In this document: positions 46,723-56,689 of the stretch, in pieces | How positions within the stretch are numbered: position 1 is the stretch's first letter | Layout: each line of letters begins with the position of its first letter | Assembly (NCBI GenBank): GCA_030620095.1 | Contig: JAUTXW010004705.1 | Location: 552,501-616,500, forward strand | From: Kuschelorhynchus macadamiae | Lineage: Eukaryota > Arthropoda > Insecta > Coleoptera > Curculionidae | Length of the DNA: 64,000 nucleotides | Direction of reading: 5' to 3' | Made by a program: the position numbers and the translations under genes | Notes under the pieces: generated by a model | The model's input: the letters and a program-made list of their open reading frames with translations, nothing else | Database searches by the model: none | What the model was told of the DNA's origin: nothing

Positions 46723-47610
46723 TGTATATTCTAATAATTGATAAGCTTTTCGTAGACCGTCTACACTTTCACTTTGTGACAATATTTCTAAGCGTCCGTC
46801 AAATGCAAAAAAAATCAAAAATATACAGACGGTTATACCCAGAATTATAAGGCGTGACCCGGCGGCCGATTCCATCTAAGCAGCTGAGCACATTCTCAAT
46901 CCACATTGGGCATCGATGCTCGAGAAAAAGTGCGTAATAAATATCGATTTAATATAATTGATTGAAATAAGTGATCGAATGAATTGTTTACGATATAGTA
47001 GATTTCAAATTTCAAATGTTGTGGCACAGGGGCCGAGAAATTATCCAAGAGTTTCTGTTTCTTCGCGGACAGTTCGAAGACAATTAAACGAACGTGGCTT
47101 ATCAAGTCGTAGACCAGTTGCCGTTCTAAACCTATTAGCACGTCATCGACAGCTAAGATTGAATTTTGCCAGACAATATCTGGACTGGACCATAGAGCAG
47201 TGAGTTTAGTCAAAATTTAATTTGCGTTCACTAGACGGGTGCGAATGATATGCAAAAGTCTATTTTGCTAAAATAACACCTTTTGGAGGCGGTGGTGTAA
47301 TGGTCTGGGGAAGCACATCTTAACGAGGTCGCACTGTTTTAGTAACTTTAGAAAGCGGATCTATTATTGCTCCAAGGTACATTACGGAATGTTTATAAAA
47401 TCATGTTGTACCATATGCACAGTTTATAGGTCCAGACTTCGTTTTTATGCAAGACAAAGCCCGTCCTCATATTGCTAATGACCGTATGTCACGGAGTTCT
47501 AAAAGTACAAAAAGTCCGGACCTTAATTCGATTGAACACATATTGGACACTTTGAAGAGGCGTACTAGATTGTACGTAAGCGTTCCAGAAACAACAGGTG
47601 CACTACGACT

Positions 47611-47623
47611 TGCTATATAGGAA
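47611..47623. repeat. Left 13-bp target duplication of the LINE
   Basis: TGCTATATAGGAA here is repeated exactly at 49348-49360. Confidence 0.9.
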
Positions 47624-47639
47624 TTGATAGAGCACGGAC

Positions 47640-48124
47640 AAACGTCATCTGCGACTCGCTCGCAGCCAGGAGGGTTAAAACGAATCTGGTGCGTTGGGTT
47701 AGAAGTGCACTGCAAGAGCGCGGCGTCCAAGCAAGTAAGGGCGGGTACCAGATAGACATCGGGGTGCGAGGCGGATGCCCTCAAGGCAGCTGTCTCTCCC
47801 CGCACCTATGGTGTCTAGTCATAGACGGTCTGCTCAACAGACTCGTGGAGACCGGCTTCTATGCAAAAGCTTATGCGGATGATGGATTGATTCTAATCAG
47901 GCAAGTACTTGGGCATCATCTGCGAGAGAATGCAGATGGCCTGTAATATATTGCAGGCATGGTGTAATGAGGTAGGTCTCACGGTTAATCCGCGGGAGAC
48001 TGAGATGATCCTCTTTACAGGGAGAAGGAATTTAGGAGATTTTCGACCCCCAAGATTGTATGGTCAACAACTGACCTTGGCAAAAGAGGTTAAATACCTG
48101 GGAGTCCAAAAAATGCAAAGCTGA
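47640..48124 (+). pseudogene. LINE reverse transcriptase, C-terminal half
   Basis: Open frames encode TNLVRWVRSALQERGVQASK, then GVRGGCPQGSCLSPHLWCLV, the palm block before the active site. YAKAYADDGLILIR bears the catalytic YADD. After a frame change come MQMACNILQAWCNEVGLTVN, PRETEMILFTGRR and LAKEVKYLGVQKMQS (thumb region). One frameshift lies near 47905, and a stop at 48122. Confidence 0.88.
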
Positions 48125-48219
48125 GCTGGAAGACTTTTTTCGATAGGCAGATAAGGTAGTCAAGCTTTTGGCAGCTCCGTAGAGCGGTAGGCAAAACCTG
48201 AGGGCTAAGTCCTAGGGTC

Positions 48220-49044
48220 ATGCACTGGCTGTACCAAGCTGTCATAAGACCCAAGATATCATACGGCTCAATAGTATGGTGGCCCTCGGTGGAGAGGAAA
48301 ACCATTTGTTCCAGTCTTGCAAAAGTCCAGAGACTGGCTAGCCTAGCGATAACTGGAGCAATGAGGACGACGCCGTCAGCAGCATTGGATGTCTTGCTAG
48401 GGCTGTCGACTTTGATTAAGAAAGAGGCTATGGCAGCGCACTTGCGAATGGGAGACGCAGAAGCTTGGCATACCAAAGGTGAGGTAGTTTATATTGAGGC
48501 TACACAAACCGGGTCCAGCTTCCCTTTGGGGAAGTTTTCAACGGTCTTTCAGGCTGAGGTGTATGCCATTCTAATGGCAATAACGATGAAGGAAGTCACA
48601 GAGCGGGCAGAGGGAGAGATTGTCATATGCTCAGACAGTCAAGCAGCACTTAAGGCGCTCGACTTACCCATGGCGGGATCAGTTTTGGTTCAGGAATGCG
48701 GTGACAGGCTAGAGCAGTTGGCGCGATGTAAAAGAGTGAAGTTGGTTTGGGTGCCAGGACACTGTGGGATTGAGGGCAACGAGAGGGCAGATGAGTTTGC
48801 TAGACTCGGCGCCACCAGCCCGTATGTAGGACCAGAACCAGCTTTAGGCATCACTAGGCAGCAGATAAGGACACCACTCGACGAATCGGCACAACATGAA
48901 CTTCAACGTAAATGGGGTCAGTCCGGGGTCAGGAGGCAAGCTAAAGACTTCATTGTGAAGCCCGATAAGGGCCGAACAGAGTGGTTACTAGCCCGAGACA
49001 GGAAAGTTCTAAATTCCATCGTAGGAATAGTAACGGGGCACTGA
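48220..49044 (+). pseudogene. LINE RNase H domain and connector
   Basis: A 274-codon frame begins with the connector MHWLYQAVIRPKISYGSIVW, as in insect I/R1/Loa elements. It then gives SSFPLGKFSTVFQAEVYAIL (catalytic Glu), VICSDSQAALKAL (Asp), and WVPGHCGIEGNERADEFARL (Asp). The first RNase H Asp block (TDGS) is missing between WHTKGEVVY and IEATQTG, so the nuclease would be inactive. A stop at 49044 interrupts the C-terminal Cys-containing region, which continues in another frame to about 49260. Confidence 0.88.
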
Positions 49045-49347
49045 GGCCTTGAGGAAGATTCTATCCGCACGAAGTGACAGGAAGAGAAGGAATCTCCGCT
49101 TTACTTCCTGTGCAGATGTGAAGCGCGAGCGAGACTGCGACGAGATATTTTCGGCACTACGGTCTTGCATAGGGACGAAGTTAAGGATCTTGCATGGAAG
49201 GATATGCAGACTTACATAGTAAGGACAGGCAGATTCAAGGATGTACACCTGGTGGCGGGTGGTGGTTGAGGGAGGAGCTGGGGTAGACTGAAAGGGCCTT
49301 ATAGACCTACCAGTCAGGTCTCTAGACCTCCCTCTAACTACTACTAC

Positions 49348-49360
49348 TGCTATATAGGAA
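49348..49360. repeat. Right 13-bp target duplication of the LINE
   Basis: TGCTATATAGGAA, identical to 47611-47623; it directly follows the LINE 3' end, which finishes in an ACT-repeat tail. Confidence 0.9.
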
Positions 49361-49469
49361 GAATGGCGGCGACAAGACCAGGCACGTTATTGCCAACCTA
49401 ATTCGCAGTATGCCGCGGCGATTAGAGCCTGTGATTGAGGCTCGAGGACGGAACACTCGTTCCGGTTAA

Positions 49470-51264
49470 TATATTTTTATGATTAGTTTTTTAAAATTGA
49501 AATAAACTGTAAAAATAAGACTGCATATTCTCTGTTGAATATTTTAATTTAAAAACACTGTAAAATTGTCAGCGTTTTATTTTAATATCTATATAATAAT
49601 ATAATTTATAGATAATATAAAAAAAGACAGATATTCAAATGAATTAAAAAGCAAAATGTCGGCCTTATTTTTAAAATATAGTGCGACATAATTCGACTGC
49701 CCAATTATTTCACAGAGTGTTTTGAAATTAGTGCATAAAAACAATATATTATGGCATAAAAGAACATGTTCTTAAAAATACGCAAAAGTTCAGCTGTCCG
49801 AAATGTATTGTCCAGGAGTGTAGTTTCTTAGCTATACTACTCACAGACAGACAGGCATGCTTTTAACATTTTCAAAAAATCCAGACTATATTTTCTCCAA
49901 GGTATAATTGTATCTAAATTGCCAGATATATTTGGGGTACGCATATTTAATATTCCATTTTATGCTACGGCCAATATTGTCGGGGCATCAGACACTATTT
50001 TCAGAAATGGAAGTTAATGCTATTTCGCTTAAAAGAAATGATTTATTTTAAATAAAAACTAATATTATTATCACACATTTTAAAAATTATTTGTCAAAAA
50101 ATTTTTTTTCAATTTTTTTTAATGTTTGGACGCATTTATTTTTAAAACCAAAATAACAACAATATGTTTTTATTTAATTTGTTAGTAAATACTGAATTGC
50201 TTTAGTGTTTAATTGTAAAATTTTTGAAAATGAAGTCGTTTTTAATGATGTATTAAAATGAAATGAAATATGCATGATTTGCATATTTATGGTTCACTTT
50301 CAAGAATTTTAAAAATAATTACTAAGGCAATTTTCTTTTTACCAACCAATGCAATCAAAAGATTTTTGGTTGTTAAATAAATGGGCTCAAATATTTAAAC
50401 ATTTTTTTTTGATAGATAATACTAAAAAGTTATTTTATAACAAGAAGATTTAGTCAGTTTTTGTTTTAAAAGCAATTTTCTTTTACGCTACTAATTAAGT
50501 CTGATTTAGAAGTCTAAAATTGCAATACATTTTGTGGCATGGCCAGCTATGCAAAATACAAGAAATGCATATAGTACCATCATTTTATATCAGATTTCGA
50601 AAATCTAAAAACCGATATCTAGAGAAATTTAGGCTTTATGGGAACGTATATAAAAAAATTGCTTATTTTCAAGTTTTTAAAAATTTATTTAATTAGAATA
50701 ATCAAAGAAAAATCACATCAGACCTAGAAACAATTATATATAAATAACGCACTTAGTTCCTCTACTCAGAACTCACAAATTTACCATAACCTAAATGAGA
50801 AAACTCTTTTCCATAAAATGCAACTGTCTCGCCAATTGTAAAAATCCGTATCATACCTTTCTTCCGAACTAATGAAACTGCATTTACTTCCATTATGACT
50901 AAAATGTTTACTGATCCTAGTATAGGGAAATCTTTTTTTAAATTATTTGAAAAGCTGTAAAATGGTTATTTAATATTTTTGATTTATTTGCATTTTTGCA
51001 TATATACTATAAAGGTTGCTGGTTAAAATTATATTATAATTCCAGGAAGTATAGCTACTTTACGCATCATCGTAGGTGAAGAATTAAACGATGAAAAAAT
51101 CATTGTGGAAAATTGATGCCTACAGTTGATGTAGAAAGAGATTTTAGTCACTTATAATTACTAAAATATTAAATGTTATTGATGTCATTATAAATATCAG
51201 TGTTGTCTAAAGTCAGAATCTATAAATACAATTTAGTAATAAATTTATTTATATTCGGCAACAT
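49470..51264. other. No gene seen
   Basis: About 1.8 kb of very AT-rich DNA with many homopolymer runs. No family recognised. It probably consists of old, unrecognisable insertions. Confidence 0.4.
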
Positions 51265-53660
51265 CGAATTCTATTATGACAGAAATTTATAGCCTCAAAA
51301 TATGCAAATATAACTTAAAGATATCTTTCTTCGGTTTTGAGCTGCTAGCACCATACGTTCGAGACGTTATATATGGGATGTCGAGCTCTAAACTTCAGGT
51401 ACACCCCGTTCATTTCGAATATATTTTAAAATTATTCTTCTTTTTAAAACATTCTATATTTCTGTAGAAAGAGATTTTAGCTTCCCTTGATAATTACTAC
51501 TCTCTCTAAATGTTACTGATGTCATTTTTGTTTTCACATATTTTATTTAACCTACTCCCGCCACATAGCGGCCATTACGTAATAAATTAGAACTGGACAG
51601 ACAAACAGAATGACACAAAATTTATAAGCCTCACACGTTCAAATATAACTTTCTAAAGAGGTCGTTAGTTTTAGCGGTTGAGTCTCTTGCCTCCTCCCGA
51701 AACAAGGAAGCTAAAGCGAACACGTGGAACCACTTACGTTAAAAACACAAGCGATTCGAAAGACCCTTTAAAAGATAAAGTTGCATGCAATGTAATTTTC
51801 TCATAGCCATGCGAGTACAGATCGCTGATCAAAACGTAAATAACTTACAGAAAAGAATATTTTATTGCCTACAATCTTAAGATGCAGGAACATTATGTTT
51901 ATCATTGTTTAGGCCAACAGAAACAACACTGCTTGGGAGCAAAATGAGCGATAAACATCAAAAACATCTTTGTTGTGGAAACTGTTGGTGATCGTGGTAG
52001 GCATTTATTTACTAAGTTGCTTATGAAGCTGCTGTTTGTACTAGCAAAATAAGACAATGCCGTTTAGGTGCAGCTTCTTTGGAAATTACCTTTTGCGTTT
52101 TTTGAATTTTATACTTTCCTAGTTTTGTTGTTAAAATATATTCAGAAACATTTGTTTCTGCTTTGCATCAACGGTAAAAGTGAACACAAATATTAAAAAG
52201 TCTTCTTGTGGTTAACGCTGTTTGAACGTTCATCTTCCTTTCCAACCAGTATGTATTTTGCCAGTCACCAAAGCTTCTTTGGAAATTACCTTTTGCGTTT
52301 TTTGAATTTTATACTTTCCTAGTTTTGTTGTTAAAATATATTCAGAAACATTTGTTTCTGCTTTGCATCAACGGTAAAAGTGAACACAAATATTTCTTCT
52401 TGTTATATAGTCCAACCATATATGCCAGTCAATTTTAAGTTTTTTAATCCATTTTCTTTTTATATAGTCATATATGGTATTCCAAAGAATGTCTCTTAAT
52501 TTACCAATCCATCAATGTTTTTTTACCATACTAGATTTGAAAATCAGATTCGGGTCGCAGGGATAAAAATATTTACATTGAAACAATTGTCATCGAGCCA
52601 TATATACTCTTCTATTTAAATTTGTAATCCCAATACTTAGTTTATTTAATACACAAAAGTAAAATAATTTAGACATAAATTTGTATATAATCGGCAACAT
52701 CGCATCCTATTGACAGAAATTTATAGCCTCACTCACCTTTAAAAAACGCAAATATGACCTTTAAAAGATAAAGATATCATTTAATTTTCTCAAAGCCATG
52801 CTAGATGCATAGTTCATGATGATATATGGATACAATAACCTGATAATGTTGTTGGTCCCAGATTTATGGACATCCACATGAAAGGAAACATGATTCATGA
52901 TTTGCATTGCCTTTACTTCAAATTATTTACAACGTTTCGATCACCAACGTATCTCTGATAGTTATGAAGTCTAAATTAAGTAATGACAAGATACATATTG
53001 CTGATCAAAATGTAAATAACTGACAAAACATATTTGATTGTACTACAATCTTATGATGAAGGAACATTTTCTAGATTTTGATTGTTTTTGCAATATTTTT
53101 TATTGCTTAGGCCAACAGAAATAAAACTGCTTAGAGGCAAAATAAACATCAAAGATAATGTTGGTGATTTTGATATGCACAATCTGTTATTTATTTGCTT
53201 AGTTGCTTATGAAGCTGCTGCTTGTACTAGCAACACAAGACAATGCCGTTTACGTGCAGCTTCTTTAGAAATTGCTTTCTGCATCAGAACGTCTTTTGAA
53301 TTAGATGCTTTCGTAGTTTTGTTGTTGGAAGCTATTCATAAAAAATTATTTCCGCATCAACGCTAGAAGTGGAGGAATTAGTCTCAACAAATATTAAAAA
53401 ATCTTGACCTTCTTGTGGCCAACAATATTCATCTTCCTTCCCAATGAGTATGTATGTTCTCAGTCAATTTTAAGTTTTTTAACGAATTTTTCTTTTTCAG
53501 AGGCATGTATGGTGGCCCAAAGGTGTACGTGTCTATTTATCAATCCATAAATGTATTTTTACCATATTAGACTTAAAAATCAGTTCGGATCGCAGGGATA
53601 AGAATATTTACATTGAAACAATTGCCATTGCCTCATATATAATCATCTATCTAAATAAAA
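51265..53660. repeat. Diverged tandem segmental duplication
   Basis: 51800-52600 and 52980-53660 share a long series of landmarks in the same order: GCTGATCAAAACGTAAATAA, TTAGGCCAACAGAAA, GTTGCTTATGAAGCTGCTG, AGACAATGCCGTTTA and GCAGCTTCTTT. The start (GACAGAAATTTATAGCCTCA) occurs at 51279, 52712 and, diverged, 51612. Inside the first unit a segment of about 127 bp (52070-52196) is repeated at 52268-52394 almost without change. The 94-codon frame at 53082-53366 lies in the second unit and is not recognised. Confidence 0.75.
52070..52394. repeat. 127-bp direct repeat, nearly identical
   Basis: The sequence from AGCTTCTTTGGAAATTACC to GTGAACACAAATATT occurs at 52070-52196 and again at 52268-52394, with a 71-bp spacer. 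The identity is much higher than between the larger units, so this duplication is recent. Confidence 0.9.
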
Positions 53661-54177
53661 TCCCATCCTAATATAAATTCTAAATCTCTAGGACGACAAC
53701 CCACAAACACTAATTATACGGTTCTATGTTCGATTCCTCCATGAAAAAAATTCGTACCATCAACAGGCGTTTCAAAAGACTATTCAAGAAATGGATGTTT
53801 ATTCTATGTTTTTGTCCTCGTAATAGCCGATTTAGTACCTCTAAACAGTGACTTTTTCTTACATGGACGGGCACTTGTGAAAGCTTAAATATTTTTTATT
53901 GTATCGCTGTCAACGGATCGCGCGCTTTCGTGGGTGTCTTTATGAGATTTCGTTCGATAGGGATAGATAACGCAAGAGAAACAAGTTCTGATGGCCAAGA
54001 CGAATTAGGAATTTGAATATGTTTGGTAATTATATTCGAGATTATGTATGGTTACGTGGTTTAATTGGTTTTGGTTAGCGGATAAAAATTACTAGTTGCG
54101 TTGGATAAGTGATATTAATAACAAAATAGGAAAAAAATGCCAATATATATGGTCAGAAATGCACTATTTTCGTTATA
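53661..54177. other. No gene seen
   Basis: Spacer before the nested elements; nothing recognised. Confidence 0.4.
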
Positions 54178-54215
54178 CAGAGTGTCAAAAGTTTTATTTT
54201 CGTTTTTCTCCAGTA

Positions 54216-54500
54216 CAGGGTGTTCGCAGTTAAATGGACCCCCCCTTAACTTTTTAATTTGACGTTTGACAAAAAAATGTCAAATATAAAAGTTTTATAA
54301 TTCAATGTGAATTTTTTTAAAAACCTCTTTCCATATGTACAGGGTGTTTCAGAAAGTCTGGGCGTGGTTCAACTTTCCTATTTTAAATACCTACCCCATT
54401 TTTTTATTGGATTTTTAAATTCTCCTAAAAATTCCAGACATATTTTATATAGCATACCCTACAGCTAAATTTAACCCATAAAAAGATATTACTGTCAGAA
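54216..54500 (+). repeat. Element D left TIR
   Basis: It pairs with 55900-56183. It contains TTGACGTTTGACAAAAAAAT (54259) and the inner end motif flanked by CATATGTA. Confidence 0.93.
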
Positions 54501-54633
54501 AATTCTCATTTACTTGTGACGCGTATTTTAAATTATACGTGAAAAATAGCGTATGGTGGTATCATTTCATATCCTTGGAAACCAATATAGTAAATAAAAA
54601 GACAATTTGTCAAAAAACGTTAAAACTTTAAAC

Positions 54634-55766
54634 ATGGTTTATTTGGAAGAAGAAAAATTTGAAATTGTGTCTTTATATATTAAGAACAATAAAAACAAAT
54701 ATATGGCAAGACGAGAATATATAGTTCTTCATGGCGATAGACGCGCGCCGGCTTTAAATACGTTTAAACGTATTTATGAACTATTTGGGACTTCCAAGTC
54801 TTTAAAAAGACGAAAAAGGACTGTAAATATGAACGAAGACGAAGAACTAGATTACCTTTTATATTTTCAAGGTATGTATTTTTATCTGTTTAGCTCTAGC
54901 TTATTATTATTATTATCAAAATTATTTTATTCTGTCTAGAACACCCTGCTAATTCGATAAGAGATTGTGCGAAAGAGTTCCACAAAAGTGTTGGAAAAAT
55001 TCACAAAACATTAAAAAAATATAAGTGGCACCCATTTAAACTGACAAAAGTCCAATATTTAACAGAAGCTAACCAACGAGAACGCTTATATTTCTGCAGA
55101 AGAATGTTAGAAGAACTTGAACGGGACCCAACATTTTTTTATAAAGTATTGTGGAGCGACGAATCTAACTTTAGCACCGCAGGTGTTCCAAATAAAAAAA
55201 ATTTACATCATTGGTCCACTAATAATCCCGAAAGGTTTTTTGAAATAAAGCATTCAGGTCGCCAATCTGTAAATGTATGGTGTGGCATAAAGAACAATAG
55301 AGTTCTTGGGCCTATATTTATTGGCCATTCACTTACTGGAAATGCATACTTTGATATGTTTAATAACGATATTGAGAATCTTATCGATGAATTACCATTG
55401 AATGAAGCACAAGAGGTAATTTTTCAGCAAGATGGGGCACCACCCCACAACGCAAGGATGGTAACAACCTATTTAAATGGACAGTATGAAACGTGGATTG
55501 GAAAACATGGGACAATTAAGTGGCCTTCAAATAGTCCCGATCTAACTCCGCTAGACACATTTTTATGGGGATATTTAAAAAATTACATTTACTTGGGGGG
55601 CCTTACCAATGTTAATTTATTAAAAGAACAAATACAAAATGGTATAGACACTATAAATATGAATCAAAATTGGTTAGTAAAAGCTTTGAATAAATTAAAA
55701 AAGGGATACCGCCTATGTGTCGAGATGAATGGAGGCCATTTCCAGCACCTTATGGAATTCCAGTAG
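54634..55766 (+). CDS. Mariner-like transposase (DD40D), intact, two exons
   Basis: Exon 1 (54634-54871) and exon 2 (54940-55766) join across a 68-bp intron with GTATGT donor and TCTAG acceptor. They give 354 residues without a stop; the splice restores Glu before HPANSIRDCAKEFHKSVGKI. Residues 1 to about 140 are the helix-turn-helix DNA-binding part, with basic KSLKRRKR in exon 1. The DDE domain has KVLWSDESNF, EVIFQQDGAPPHNARM, TWIGKHGTIKWP and NSPDLTPLDTFLWGYLKNYI. 40 residues separate the second and third Asp, one less than in the DD41D group. The C-terminus has CVEMNGGHFQHLMEFQ. It would bind its own TIRs and cut at TA sites in the nucleus. No start codon competes. Confidence 0.93.
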
Positions 55767-55850
55767 TTAATAATATAATAATAATTAATAATATAATAAT
55801 AATTAATAATTAATATAATAATAATTAATAATTAATATAATAATAATTAG
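55767..55850. repeat. AAT-rich simple repeat after element D transposase
   Basis: Irregular TTAATAATATAATAATAATT repeats immediately after the stop codon. Confidence 0.9.
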
Positions 55851-55899
55851 ATTAGTTCTGTTAATACCTGTTAATTCTTTGTTGTTTGAATAGAAAAAA

Positions 55900-56183
55900 T
55901 CTGGCGGTAATATCTTTTTATGGGTTAAATTTAGGTGTAGGGTATGCTATATAAAATATGTCTGGAATTTTTAGGATAATTTAAAAATCCAATAAAAAAA
56001 TGGGGTAGGTATTTAAAATAGGAAAGTTGAACCACGCCCAGACTTTCTAAAACACCCTGTACATATGGAAAGAGGTTTTTAAAAAAATTCACATTGAATT
56101 ATAAAACTTTTATATTTGACATTTTTTTGTCAAACGTCAAATTAAAAAGTTAAGGGGGGGTCCATTTAACTGCGAACACCCTG
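55900..56183 (-). repeat. Element D right TIR
   Basis: Reverse complement of 54216-54500 with very few differences. The right outer end is flanked by TA. Confidence 0.93.
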
Positions 56184-56545
56184 TACATTCCAAGATAATT
56201 AGTTCAAATTTAGTATATGTATTATTTTTAAGAACTTCTACAATCAAATATCAATATTGTCCGTCTTAGTATACAGGGTGTTACATTTTGTGCATCATCT
56301 ACAAGTTTATCTTTCGGATTTTTTTTTAGAGCACCATGTATGAATTCTGATATAAAATTTAAATTTTTAAATGTGTTCAGATTATTTTTTGCGTATAGAT
56401 TGACAAAAATCTTTTTTGGCTTTTTCGCAACTGAATAAAATTTAAACTCTCTGTTCATTTCTTTAGTTCTTTAGTCGTTTGCATTATTTTCGAATTTGTA
56501 AGAATTTTCGACTTATTTGCAAAAATTGCTATCGATGAACAATTA
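56184..56545 (+). repeat. Element E left TIR, continuation after element D
   Basis: It pairs with the right arm: CATTCC-AGAT-ATTAGTT (56186 against 58787), TAAGAACTTCTACAA (56229 against 58738) and CTCTCTGTTCATTTCTTTAG (56447 against 58605). Decay is visible (CACCATG for CACCCTG at 56331). Confidence 0.8.
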
Positions 56546-56689
56546 AATGTAGGCAAAATAAAGCAAAAAGTGAATAAACTGTTTTTATTTGCATTATTTT
56601 AAGTATAGACACATTTTTATTTTAAATTAAGCGTCAGGACAATGAAAAATCAGATAAAATTCTTAAAACTGAATTAAAAATAAAACAAA

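Larger units (their letters stand above)
47624..49347 (+). mobile_element. 5'-truncated LINE of the I/Loa/R1 type
   Basis: A 1.72-kb insertion bounded by a 13-bp duplication sits inside a Tc1 relic. GC content is visibly higher than all flanks, which suggests a relatively recent arrival. It contains the end of a reverse transcriptase, an RNase H domain and a 3' tail with ACT repeats. The endonuclease and most of the polymerase are missing, as in ordinary 5'-truncated target-primed insertions. Frameshifts and stops show it has decayed somewhat since. Confidence 0.9.
46958..49469 (+). pseudogene. Tc1-type DD34E transposase relic, split by a LINE
   Basis: 46958-47610 encodes VSVSSRTVRRQLNERGLSSR (helix-turn-helix), RHRQLRLNFARQYLDWTIEQ, then a damaged first-Asp region. 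ITPFGGGGVMVWGS, APRYITECL, and FIGPDFVFMQDKARPHIAND (second Asp) follow, then SPDLNSIEHILDTLKRR with the catalytic Glu. After the LINE the gene resumes at 49361 with EEWRRQDQAR and, one frame over, VIANLIRSMPRRLEPVIEAR, then GRNTRSG and stop at 49469. Stops and the deletion before the second-to-third spacing make it dead even without the LINE. Confidence 0.88.
54216..56183 (+). mobile_element. Element D: complete mariner-like transposon
   Basis: 1968 bp, bounded by CAGGGTGTTCGCAGTTAAAT (54216) and its inverse (56183), with TA on each side (54214-54215; 56184-56185). Inverted repeats of about 285 bp are nearly identical. Each contains an inner copy of the end motif, CAGGGTGTTTCAG at 54340 and its inverse near 56060. 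One two-exon transposase with all motifs fills the interior. It is the best candidate for a recently or still active element in the window. Confidence 0.95.

Noticed and set aside
51655..51730. tRNA-like stretch (TTTTAGCGGTTGAGTC)
   Set aside because: No acceptor stem pairing and no B box.
53082..53366. 94-codon frame as a duplicated host gene
   Set aside because: The sister unit at 51900-52200 is not open in the same frame, so selection for coding is not supported.
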